From: Spirochaetia bacterium
GTDB lineage: Bacteria > Spirochaetota > Spirochaetia > Sphaerochaetales > Sphaerochaetaceae
DNA length: 33,695 nt
Direction of reading: 5' to 3'
Assembly (NCBI GenBank): GCA_009930325.1
Contig: RZYO01000018.1
Location: 1 to 33,695 of the forward strand
Shown: positions 7,412 to 16,035 of the stretch, one piece after another
How positions within the stretch are numbered: position 1 is the stretch's first letter
Layout of the letters: every line of letters starts with the position of its first letter
Notes under the pieces: model-generated
The model's input: only the letters and a program-made list of their open reading frames with translations
Database searches by the model: none
What the model was told of the DNA's origin: nothing
Made by a program: the position numbers and the translations under genes

Positions 7412-8320
7412 ATGATATATTTAATTTTATCACTAATTATTATTTTAATTATTGTAATTATTCAAATTACTGCAAATACTGCTTTAAAAAAAGTATGTAA
7501 TCCAAAAGTTAGATCTTGGGAAGAAACAAGAGAAATTGAAAGAGCCTACAAAGAATGGAATAATTATGATGAATTAAAAAAAGAAGATTTAAATTTTACT
7601 CTTGATGATGGATATCTCATAAATGGTACATTTATAAAAGCACCTAAAGAATCTAATAAATACATAATACTAACTCATGGATTTAGATATTCACGACTTG
7701 GTGGGGTTAAATACATAGATATATTTAGAGAAAGAAATTTCAATATTTATTTATATGATTTAAGAAATCATGGAATGAATGAGCCTGGTGGAATAATTAC
7801 AATGGGGGAAGAAGAACACAAGGATTTAATTCAAATTATAGATAAAATGTACCAAAAATTTGGAGACGACATTATCCTTGGACTTCATGGAGAATCTCTA
7901 GGAGCATTCTCCTCTATTATGGCCTCAAGTTATAGAGAAGACAAAATTAAATTTGTAATAGAAGATTGTGGCTACAGCTATACAAGAGATGAGCTAATTT
8001 ATCAATTAAAAAGACAAATGAAAATGCCTGTAGCTTTTTATAATCTAGTATCAAAAAAAGCAAAGAGAAAATATAACCTTCATTTCGATGAAATGGATTT
8101 AAAACCACTTCTTAAAAAAACCGCTATTCCAATGCTATTCTTTCATGGTAAAAATGACACTTTCACTCCTCCTAGAATGGCAGAAGAATTATATAATGCT
8201 CATAATGGAATAAAAAAAATCTGTCTAATAGATGGAGCGGAGCATGCTCAAAGTGTAGTAACAGATTTCCAATTATATAAAGATAATGTAAATGATTTCT
8301 TTGATGAGATTGGGCTATAA
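7412..8320 (+). CDS. Alpha/beta hydrolase with N-terminal membrane anchor
   Basis: The 302-residue protein starts with a hydrophobic helix (about 2-20) that should tether it to the inner membrane. An alpha/beta hydrolase domain follows, with the oxyanion-type THGFRYSR near 88-95, the nucleophile elbow G-E-S-L-G (S162), an acid in FHGKNDTF (D249) and a His in GAEHAQS (H278). The catalytic triad is therefore complete. Closest in style are bacterial YqkD/BAAT-like serine hydrolases; the substrate is unknown. It is cotranscribed with the TetR gene and followed by a strong terminator (8355-8391). A detoxifying esterase or lipid hydrolase under TetR control is a reasonable guess. Confidence 0.75.
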   Translation: MIYLILSLIIILIIVIIQITANTALKKVCNPKVRSWEETREIERAYKEWNNYDELKKEDLNFTLDDGYLINGTFIKAPKESNKYIILTHGFRYSRLGGVKYIDIFRERNFNIYLYDLRNHGMNEPGGIITMGEEEHKDLIQIIDKMYQKFGDDIILGLHGESLGAFSSIMASSYREDKIKFVIEDCGYSYTRDELIYQLKRQMKMPVAFYNLVSKKAKRKYNLHFDEMDLKPLLKKTAIPMLFFHGKNDTFTPPRMAEELYNAHNGIKKICLIDGAEHAQSVVTDFQLYKDNVNDFFDEIGL

Positions 8321-8354
8321 TACTTTTTTATATAATAAAAAATATAAAATCATT

Positions 8355-8396
8355 AAGTAAATAATAAATATTTTGAATTTATTATTTACTTTTTTT
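8355..8396 (+). terminator. Intrinsic terminator after the alpha/beta hydrolase
   Basis: A perfect 15-bp stem (8355-8369 with 8377-8391) has a 7-base loop and is followed by a run of T. It separates the tetR unit from the efflux operon. Confidence 0.85.
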
Positions 8397-8413
8397 ATAT
8401 ATTTAATCGTTTC

Positions 8414-8488
8414 TTTTTTACCCAAATTAATAAAGATGTCCATAAAAAAAAATATTTTTTACCCAAACGTGTTAAATTGACCATAAAA
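8414..8488 (+). repeat. Two tandem direct repeats upstream of the efflux operon
   Basis: TTTTTTACCCAAA, 13 variable bases, then CCATAAAA occurs at 8414-8447 and again at 8455-8488, with a 41-base period. The conserved outer blocks and fixed inner spacing look like paired regulator-binding sites; the second copy overlaps the candidate -35 (TTGACC, 8477-8482) of the efflux operon. A period of 41 bases is about four helical turns. Confidence 0.65.
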
Positions 8489-8520
8489 TATACTTGCCAA
8501 TTAAATACAGAATTTATAGT
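8477..8520 (+). promoter_or_regulatory. Candidate promoter of the efflux operon
   Basis: Two overlapping options exist. TTGACC (8477-8482) pairs with TTAAAT (8501-8506) at 18 bases; TTGCCA (8494-8499) pairs with TATAGT (8515-8520) at a short 15 bases. Either gives a short leader before the ATG at 8554. Confidence 0.4.
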
Positions 8521-8553
8521 TTTTCCTTGAATTTATTATTTAGGGTTAATTAT

Positions 8554-9654
8554 ATGGAAAAAAAAACAAAGAAAAGAGCCTTAAGAAAAAAACTATTTAA
8601 AGTAATTCTTAGATATATTATTTTATTCTTAATCATTGGTGGCTTAGTATATTTTGTTCAATACAGAATTGAAAATACAGAAAAAATTATTTATGTAGCA
8701 CCAAAACCTACTGTAAAAATTGAAAAACCCCATCTTGGAAATATAGAAAAAGAAGTGACATTCCCAACCTATATTGAAGCAAGAGATATGATTGCAGTTA
8801 TACCTTTTGTGCAGGGGACTATAACAAATTATAATATTAAAGTTGGAGATTATGTATATAAAGATCAAATATTAGCACAAATTGATCCCACTCCTTTTGA
8901 ACAGCAAAAACTGCAAGCTCAAGCGGCATATGATGCATACAAAAGTACTTTTGATAGAGTTGAAGCATTGTACAAAAAAAATGCAACAACCGCTCAAAAC
9001 TATGATGAAATTAAAGCAAAAATGGATGCTGCAAAAGCACAACTTGAATTAGCATCAGTTCAGCTTGGATATGCTAGTGTAAAAGCTCCTGTTAATGGAA
9101 CAGTTTTACTAGCTCCTCAATCAATTGGGAATGTAGCAGCTGCACCAACCCCAATTGCAGTTATTGCAAATTTAGAGTCACAAATAGTCAACATACAAGT
9201 TCCAGAAAAATATTATGATATTTTTGTTAAAAATAAAGATAAAATTGAAATCAAATTATCAAGACCCCAATCAGACGCAATAGCAACTGCAGCTCTTCTT
9301 TCAATTGATCCTTATATAAAACCAGAATCAAAAGTATTCATTGTAAAAGCAAAACTTATTGGAGATTTAACATTCTTTAGACCAGGGATGTATACGCTAG
9401 CAACAATAACCTATGAAAAAATAGAAAATGTTTATGTATTAAAGCAAGAATCAAAAAAGCTTGATGGTTCTTTATATTATTATGATGAATCAGATCAAAA
9501 AGCACATTACTTAGATAAAGCCTTTATAGAGACGACTGATGAAAATAATGAATTATTTAGGATTCCAAAAAAATATAAAGACTACAATTTTATAGTTGAA
9601 GGACAAAACACTGTTTTTGACTCTCAAAAAGTTAATGTTTCAACAAATAACTAG
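8554..9654 (+). CDS. RND efflux membrane fusion protein (periplasmic adaptor)
   Basis: The 366-residue adaptor links the inner-membrane pump to the outer-membrane channel. A basic N-terminus and one membrane helix (about 17-38) anchor it. The lipoyl half-motif GTITNYNIKVGDYVYKDQ and its partner ASVKAPVNGTVL flank an alpha-helical hairpin (roughly 110-165, Ala/Gln/Lys-rich), followed by beta-barrel and membrane-proximal regions with FRPGMYT near residue 290. The frame stays open 60 bases further upstream, but the ATG at 8554 has AGGG at 8542-8545 and directly precedes the basic/hydrophobic N-terminus. RND starts 15 bases after its stop. Confidence 0.88.
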   Translation: MEKKTKKRALRKKLFKVILRYIILFLIIGGLVYFVQYRIENTEKIIYVAPKPTVKIEKPHLGNIEKEVTFPTYIEARDMIAVIPFVQGTITNYNIKVGDYVYKDQILAQIDPTPFEQQKLQAQAAYDAYKSTFDRVEALYKKNATTAQNYDEIKAKMDAAKAQLELASVQLGYASVKAPVNGTVLLAPQSIGNVAAAPTPIAVIANLESQIVNIQVPEKYYDIFVKNKDKIEIKLSRPQSDAIATAALLSIDPYIKPESKVFIVKAKLIGDLTFFRPGMYTLATITYEKIENVYVLKQESKKLDGSLYYYDESDQKAHYLDKAFIETTDENNELFRIPKKYKDYNFIVEGQNTVFDSQKVNVSTNN

Positions 9655-9669
9655 GAGTTAAAGCAAATT

Positions 9670-12600
9670 ATGAAAATCTCACATTTTTCGATAAAACATC
9701 CAACAATAATTGCAATGATATTAGTTGCTTTATCTGTTTTTGCAGCATATTCATTCACTGGTATGCCTTTAGAATTTATCAGTGATATTAATAGACCATC
9801 TGCAACAATAGTAACAATATATCCTGGAGCAAGTGCTTCAGATGTAGAGTCCGATGTAACAAAAATACTAGAAGATGATTTTGTTACATTACCAAACTAT
9901 AAATCAATGGATAGCGAATCTCATAATTCATATTCAATGATTACAGTAACATTTAATGACGGTGTTGATCCTTATGATCAATTACCTGAAATTAGATATC
10001 GAGTTTCTCAATTACTAGATGATTTACCAGACAATATTCAAGGGGAACCTCAAGTTTTTGTTGGTGGAGCTAATATGCTTCCAGTTATTACCTTTACTGT
10101 ACAAGGTGGAGACGATATAGCTCAATTAACTAGTTATACAGAAAATGAATTAAAACCTTTAATAAATCATATTGAAGGGGTTTCAACAGTAAATGTCTTA
10201 AATGGTAAAGAACTTGAAGTAAATGTAAAATTACGACTTGATGATTTAGCTGCAAAAGGTATTAGTGTTGCAACAGTATATAAAGCTTTACAAGCTGGAA
10301 ATATTAAATTACCAATTGGGGATGGAGAATATCAAGGAAGAACAATAGATGTAAGATATGAAGGCAATTACAAGACTCTTTCTGATATAAAATCCTTACC
10401 TGTTGGCATTTATAACAATGTAATAATAAGAGTTAAAGATGTAGCTGACGTTTCGCTTTCCTACCCAGAAAACGAATATTATGTTGATAGTCCAGAAGGT
10501 TCTCTTTTAGTTATCCAAATTACAAAAAGATCTGAAGGAAATGTTGTTGATATATCAAACGAACTTCACAAAATATTAGAAAGTGAGACAGCTAGAAAAG
10601 GAAATGCTGTAACTTTTGATATAATATCTGATGATAGCAAAACAACAAAAGTAGCAATACAAACAGTACTTAATTCAGGTATTTCTGGCTTATTTATGGC
10701 AGTTTTGGTTATTCTACTATTTTTAGGGGATTTAAGAGCAACCTTGATAATTGGATTATCTATACCAATTTCAATTCTTCTAACCCTCATTGAAATGAGA
10801 GTAAGTGGAATGAGTATGAATGTTCTTGCAATAGCAGGATTAGTTGTTGCATTAGGTATGATAGTTGACGGATCAATTGTTATACTTGAACAAGTATATC
10901 GATACTACAGACAAAGAAAAAGAAGCAGAGAAGAAAACATATTAATTGCAGCAGATGAAGTTGGACCATCTATTTTTGGTTCAGTAATGACAACAATTGT
11001 TGTTTATGTCCCAATATTAATGTTGAATGGATTAATTGGACAATTACTTCATGATATATCATTAGTTTTAATATTCGCACTTTCTTCTTCATTCTTAATT
11101 GCTGTTGCTATTGTAACTTTTTTAATGAACAAAATATTAAAACCAGTTCCAAGACTCCCTAGAAAAAGACTATTTAATACGATAATGAATTCCATAGAGA
11201 AAGGATATAAAGTTGCATTAAATTGGTGTATAAATACTCATAGATATGTAATCTTGTTATCTATTTTAATTTTTAGTTTTTCGCTTTATATAATTACTGC
11301 TTTAGGATTTACCTTTTTACCATCTGTAGATACTGGCGAATTTGATATATATATGAAATATCCACAAGGATATAGTCTTGAAAAAACAAGAGAAAAAACT
11401 CTTAAAGCAATGGAATTAGTATCTGCTGCAATACCTGAGGCAAAATCTATAGTAATTTATTCAGGTGATAATGGTGATTTTTCAGGTCAACACCCCGCAA
11501 ATTACGCTCACATAAATGTTGTTTTAAATGATGTAAGTGAAAGAGATAGGAAAGTTCAAGAAATAATATTAGAAACTCAAAAACTTTTATCTTCTAAAGT
11601 TGTCGATTGTACAACAACAGTAACAAATGGGGGAATAGACAAACTAATTGGATATGTCTCTGGTGGTGGGGGCTATGGAATTACCCTTGTTAGTGAAGAT
11701 TTGGATTTACTTTATAGTGAAGCAAAACGAATAGAAGCTGAAATACAAACAGATCCTAGTGTAGTTACCACATCCTTAAATACAGATTTTGATAGTTCAA
11801 CATTAATTATTGATATGAGTCATGATTTCTTAAATAGTGTAGGTGTAAACAGCTATGAAGCAGGAATAACCTCAATAATATTATTTAATGGATTAGAAGC
11901 TGGAATATATCATGCTGATAATGGAGAACAGTACACAATTAAGTTAGAAAGTAATATGAAAGATGAACCTATTACACCAGATACTATTGCAAAAATGCAT
12001 ATAATATCTGCAGCTGGCAAAGAAATAAGTTTTGCCTCCCTTTCAGATATTCAAATTGAAAAAGCGGTTTCAACAATTAACCATAGTGACAGAGCAAAAC
12101 AAATAACAATAAATGCAAAACTAGTAAATGAAGATACAGCCCCAATTACTTTCCACATAAATAAATATTTAAAAGAAAACCCTTTGGCAGATGGAGTTAC
12201 AAGTAAACCGGGCGGGATTCTTCAACTAATAAGTGACTCATTACCTCCTATGATAAGTGCAATATTAATTGCAATTTTCTTAGTATTTACTGTAATGGTA
12301 TTCCAGTTTGAAAACTTTAGACAACCTATAATTGTAATGGCTACAGTTCCTTTCTGTATTATAGGTGTTGTTCTTGGATTATTAACCTTTGGATCTACGA
12401 TGAGTATCGTAAGTGTATTAGGGCTATTATCTCTTGCTGGTATTGTTGTTAACAACGGTATAATCTTAATTGACTATTTTAACCAAAAAAGAGAATTAGA
12501 AAATGACAATGAAGATAATCTTAGAAAGATAGTAATATCTGGTTCCGCTTCAAGATTAAGACCAATATTAATGACAACCCTATCAACAATGTTTGGAGTT

Positions 12601-12972
12601 ATGCCAATGGCTGTTGCGAAAGGTATTGGTAGTGAATTATATGCCCCCTTAGGACAATCAATTGCAGGTGGACTAATTACTTCAACATTAATTTCTCTCT
12701 TTGTAATACCAATTATATATTACATAGTCGAAGTCAAAGTAATACATAAAAAAATTCAGAAAGGAATTTTAAAAGAAGATGGGAGCAGAGTAGAAATTAG
12801 AATTGAAGATCAATTAAAACAAGTTGATAAACAAGCAACAATGTCGAAACAAAAATTAAGAGAATTATTAAAAGCATCAAGAACTCAATCAAGAGTTATA
12901 AAAAATGTCTCTACATTAATAAATCAAAATAATAACCAACCTAACGACAACGAAGAGGAAAAAAAAATATGA
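9670..12972 (+). CDS. RND-family (HAE1/AcrB-like) efflux transporter
   Basis: The 1100-residue inner-membrane protein follows the RND plan: TM1 (about 10-30), a large periplasmic loop, TM2-6 (about 335-490), TM7 near 525, a second large loop, TM8-12 (about 860-1040), and a charged helical C-terminal tail of about 60 residues. The TM4 proton-relay region reads GMIVDGSIVILEQ: Asp400 is kept but the second Asp of AcrB (DD) is Gly401. Single-Asp versions (often DN) are known in HAE1 pumps, so activity is still likely. The pump probably exports drugs, detergents or lipids using the proton gradient. A TAGGAG sits at 9652-9657. Its stop overlaps the next start (ATGA). Confidence 0.9.
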   Translation: MKISHFSIKHPTIIAMILVALSVFAAYSFTGMPLEFISDINRPSATIVTIYPGASASDVESDVTKILEDDFVTLPNYKSMDSESHNSYSMITVTFNDGVDPYDQLPEIRYRVSQLLDDLPDNIQGEPQVFVGGANMLPVITFTVQGGDDIAQLTSYTENELKPLINHIEGVSTVNVLNGKELEVNVKLRLDDLAAKGISVATVYKALQAGNIKLPIGDGEYQGRTIDVRYEGNYKTLSDIKSLPVGIYNNVIIRVKDVADVSLSYPENEYYVDSPEGSLLVIQITKRSEGNVVDISNELHKILESETARKGNAVTFDIISDDSKTTKVAIQTVLNSGISGLFMAVLVILLFLGDLRATLIIGLSIPISILLTLIEMRVSGMSMNVLAIAGLVVALGMIVDGSIVILEQVYRYYRQRKRSREENILIAADEVGPSIFGSVMTTIVVYVPILMLNGLIGQLLHDISLVLIFALSSSFLIAVAIVTFLMNKILKPVPRLPRKRLFNTIMNSIEKGYKVALNWCINTHRYVILLSILIFSFSLYIITALGFTFLPSVDTGEFDIYMKYPQGYSLEKTREKTLKAMELVSAAIPEAKSIVIYSGDNGDFSGQHPANYAHINVVLNDVSERDRKVQEIILETQKLLSSKVVDCTTTVTNGGIDKLIGYVSGGGGYGITLVSEDLDLLYSEAKRIEAEIQTDPSVVTTSLNTDFDSSTLIIDMSHDFLNSVGVNSYEAGITSIILFNGLEAGIYHADNGEQYTIKLESNMKDEPITPDTIAKMHIISAAGKEISFASLSDIQIEKAVSTINHSDRAKQITINAKLVNEDTAPITFHINKYLKENPLADGVTSKPGGILQLISDSLPPMISAILIAIFLVFTVMVFQFENFRQPIIVMATVPFCIIGVVLGLLTFGSTMSIVSVLGLLSLAGIVVNNGIILIDYFNQKRELENDNEDNLRKIVISGSASRLRPILMTTLSTMFGVMPMAVAKGIGSELYAPLGQSIAGGLITSTLISLFVIPIIYYIVEVKVIHKKIQKGILKEDGSRVEIRIEDQLKQVDKQATMSKQKLRELLKASRTQSRVIKNVSTLINQNNNQPNDNEEEKKI

Positions 12973-15900
12973 AAAAAAATAAATCTATATTATTATCATT
13001 AATTTGTCTATTAACGATATCATTAAGTATGAGTTGTAGTAGCGCATTTACTGCAACAATTAGTGGAACTGTAAAAACAGAGCCTAGAGATAATAGTAGT
13101 GCTCAAGAACAATCAAATTTAGCTGATGCAAATGTATATATCTTTTTCAATGAAGATGAATGGACAGCTTATAAAGCTAAATGGGACAACTATAATTCAA
13201 CTGAAACAAGAAGTATAATTACAACAATAGCAATGCCCACAGTAAGTAAAAATATTAGAACAACAACAACTAATCCAAATGGAGGCTTTTCTATAAAAAC
13301 TATGTGGAATACAAATGCTCCATTATTTGGAAAAGATGGAGATGAGAAGAACTTTCATATAGCTGTTTATCATAAAGATTATGGAATGTTTTTCGATGAA
13401 ACAAAATATTCTGTATTCTCTGACTCTTCTCAAAATATAAGCTTTATTTGTCAATATAATGAAAAACAAAAAGAAACTTACACAATAACATTTAATCTAA
13501 TGGATTATTCTAACAATAATGAAGCCATTGATATTAACAGTGTAAATCCTAAAGTAGTTATAAAATACAAATTACTAACAACTAATAATATTGAATCAGG
13601 TGTTGGAGAGATAACTCAAGTTTATGAAAATATACCACCAGATGATAACGGACAACACACTTCAAATAAATATTCTTTTATTTGCGATAAATATTTATAT
13701 GATAGCAGTAGTGAAAAGTATATCGACCAAAGAGTCTATCCAGTAGGTACAATATATTTTTATGATAAAGGAGCCGAAGGAGAAAAAACATTTAGAATGA
13801 GTGATGAATATGGTTCAGATTTATCACAACTTGGGACCTCTTTTACCATAACTAAAAATTCAAACAACCTACAAAAGGATATTTATGTTGATAGATTAAA
13901 TAGAGATTATAGAGTTAACTTCAATATTGATTATCCTCAAGATAATGACACAAACGACTATAGTGGAACTCCCCCAACCCTTCAGAACTTCGCTCCAAAA
14001 ACAACAATAAAAGTATATTACGATGGATATAATAAAGCTAACAATGATATTGAAGCACAAAATTCAATTATTGAAGCAAGTGAAGAATATAAAACATTTA
14101 CATTTAGTAGTGATGAAGTTCCAGAAGATGGATATTATAGTTTTAATTTAAATAGAATGTTTACATCAACTGGAGAAGAAGTATTGCCTCAAATAACATA
14201 TTTACTTGAAGATGATGAAAATGATATTGAATATGTTCAAACTAATATTGATGGTTTATTAATTAATGAAGAAAATACATTTAATAATACACTAACCCCA
14301 TATTCAATTGATAATTATTCAACAACTTGTGATACATACCTAGATAGAGTGAAATTAAAATATTCAATTCAATTTAATCTTGAAGATTTTGAAGATGGTA
14401 ATACAATTACTATAGAATCCCAAGACAATGCCTCAGAATCAACCTTTGATCCTAATATTAAATTATTAATTCTTCCTTATAATGGAGATATAACAGAAGT
14501 TCCATCTCTTGATTTTAGCAAAGCAATTACAAAGAATCCTGATGATAGAATTAACAACAACACATTCTCATTTGACTGGGACAAATATGATAGCGATGGA
14601 AACATACAATATCCTGCAATCAAATATTTTATTTATGACAGTTCCAATCCATTATATTGTCAAGTTTCTACTCAAGATAATGTTAATTTTGCTCATATTA
14701 AAGACATTAATTCAACAATAAATAATGTAGAAACCTTAGCCTTCAAAAAAGGAATTTTAAATGAAAATGTATCAGTTGATATGGAAAAACTTGAAGAAAA
14801 TTACTCATTAAGTTTTACTTTAAACGATATTGAAGATAACAATAACGAAGTAAACTTTAATACTTTCTCACCAAAAGTTAAATTTAATATATATAAAGAT
14901 AGTTATTCATCATCAAATTTAATTTCAACAAAATACTTTAAACAAACAAATTCTAATGGTAGATATTTATTTACTTGGGGAAAATATGGAGAAGATGTTG
15001 ATTTAGTGGATCTTCCAAATAATGTTAATCAAGATAGAACATATCCCTTAGTTCAATATTATTTATTCAATACAGATTCTGACTCTTACCAAATGTTAAA
15101 AAATAATAGTGTTGAAAACCAAGTAGTTGTAGAAGAGATAAATAATGCTCCTTACACCTCTTTATTTAGTAATGATGAGACAAATAAAGATATTGATGTT
15201 TATATTAGAACTAAAAAAATAAAATTTAACTTAAGTTTTAATTTAATAAATATTGCAACAAATAATGAAATATCACTTTCAAATATTAATCCAATAATTA
15301 AAATCTCATACAACAATGGTGAAGAAAATGTTGTTGATACATTTAACAATATCCCATCTAATGAAATATACAAAATTGATGTAACAAGAGGCTCAAATCC
15401 ATCTATAGATACAGATATCAAAGTTGAATTAATTGATAAGAGAGATGAAGTTAGATATAGATTATCAAGTAATGATCCAAATAATAATGATGAAAATTTA
15501 CGATTTACTGTTGGAGAAAGTGAATCTAATAGATATAAAGAATCCTTTACACTAACAAAAGCAAATGATAATGAATTAAAACTATACATAAAAGATTATC
15601 AATATCTAAGCTCAATTGATATAGAGGGAAGATATATCGCAAACGCAAGTGAAGACGATAATGATCATACTGTTTGGTTAATACCAGAAATATCATCAAC
15701 ATTCAATCAAGCTGATGCAACAAAACTCTCTTCCCCAACACATACCCATTATAGGAATACTACAGATACATATAATCCTTCGAATGTTGAAAATGGATAT
15801 TTCTCAACAGCTTATACCCAAAATAGGATTGCTAGTTTTGATCAATATCAAAATAATTCTAAATATTTAACTCAAAGATTTAAGATTGTTGTAAATAAAA

Positions 15901-16025
15901 TTAAAAATGAAACAAATCCAACATTAGATATAGAGGATTACATGAGCGTAGTAACAATAAGTAATTCCTCATCTTCCTCAGAATATGTATATGTAGATAA
16001 TTCATCAACATACACTACAGAATAA
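12969..16025 (+). CDS. Large repeat lipoprotein encoded inside the efflux operon
   Basis: I do not recognise this 1018-residue protein as a named family. It has a lipoprotein signal with a relaxed lipobox (SLSMSC, Cys23). Next comes an N-terminal domain (about 28-165) with an ISGTVKTE start and NPNGGFSIKT turn, resembling carboxypeptidase-regulatory-like beta-sandwiches. Five divergent tandem units of about 125-150 residues follow, beginning near Y171, Y314, Y465, Y612 and F753. Each opens with an aromatic-x-hydrophobic-x-Phe-Asn/Thr-hydrophobic strand; most then show a Pro-Lys-x-x-hydrophobic-Lys strand and a Tyr-Pro-x-x-Tyr segment. A C-terminal part (about 880-1018) ends Ser/Tyr-rich. It is rich in Asn, Asp, Ser and Thr, consistent with an exported beta-rich protein. 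It overlaps the pump gene by 4 bases and is 10 bases from the TolC-like gene, so it is expressed with the pump. Its role is unknown. Confidence 0.75.
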   Translation: MKKNKSILLSLICLLTISLSMSCSSAFTATISGTVKTEPRDNSSAQEQSNLADANVYIFFNEDEWTAYKAKWDNYNSTETRSIITTIAMPTVSKNIRTTTTNPNGGFSIKTMWNTNAPLFGKDGDEKNFHIAVYHKDYGMFFDETKYSVFSDSSQNISFICQYNEKQKETYTITFNLMDYSNNNEAIDINSVNPKVVIKYKLLTTNNIESGVGEITQVYENIPPDDNGQHTSNKYSFICDKYLYDSSSEKYIDQRVYPVGTIYFYDKGAEGEKTFRMSDEYGSDLSQLGTSFTITKNSNNLQKDIYVDRLNRDYRVNFNIDYPQDNDTNDYSGTPPTLQNFAPKTTIKVYYDGYNKANNDIEAQNSIIEASEEYKTFTFSSDEVPEDGYYSFNLNRMFTSTGEEVLPQITYLLEDDENDIEYVQTNIDGLLINEENTFNNTLTPYSIDNYSTTCDTYLDRVKLKYSIQFNLEDFEDGNTITIESQDNASESTFDPNIKLLILPYNGDITEVPSLDFSKAITKNPDDRINNNTFSFDWDKYDSDGNIQYPAIKYFIYDSSNPLYCQVSTQDNVNFAHIKDINSTINNVETLAFKKGILNENVSVDMEKLEENYSLSFTLNDIEDNNNEVNFNTFSPKVKFNIYKDSYSSSNLISTKYFKQTNSNGRYLFTWGKYGEDVDLVDLPNNVNQDRTYPLVQYYLFNTDSDSYQMLKNNSVENQVVVEEINNAPYTSLFSNDETNKDIDVYIRTKKIKFNLSFNLINIATNNEISLSNINPIIKISYNNGEENVVDTFNNIPSNEIYKIDVTRGSNPSIDTDIKVELIDKRDEVRYRLSSNDPNNNDENLRFTVGESESNRYKESFTLTKANDNELKLYIKDYQYLSSIDIEGRYIANASEDDNDHTVWLIPEISSTFNQADATKLSSPTHTHYRNTTDTYNPSNVENGYFSTAYTQNRIASFDQYQNNSKYLTQRFKIVVNKIKNETNPTLDIEDYMSVVTISNSSSSSEYVYVDNSSTYTTE

Positions 16026-16035
16026 GGATTGATAA

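Noticed and set aside
8494-8553. Membrane fusion protein starting at 8494
   Set aside because: The extra 20 residues overlap candidate promoter elements and have no ribosome binding site, whereas the ATG at 8554 has AGGG and starts a typical basic-hydrophobic N-terminus.
10566-12455. Minus-strand open frames inside the RND pump gene
   Set aside because: They are short, lack ribosome binding sites and any recognisable motif, and lie opposite a strongly conserved gene.
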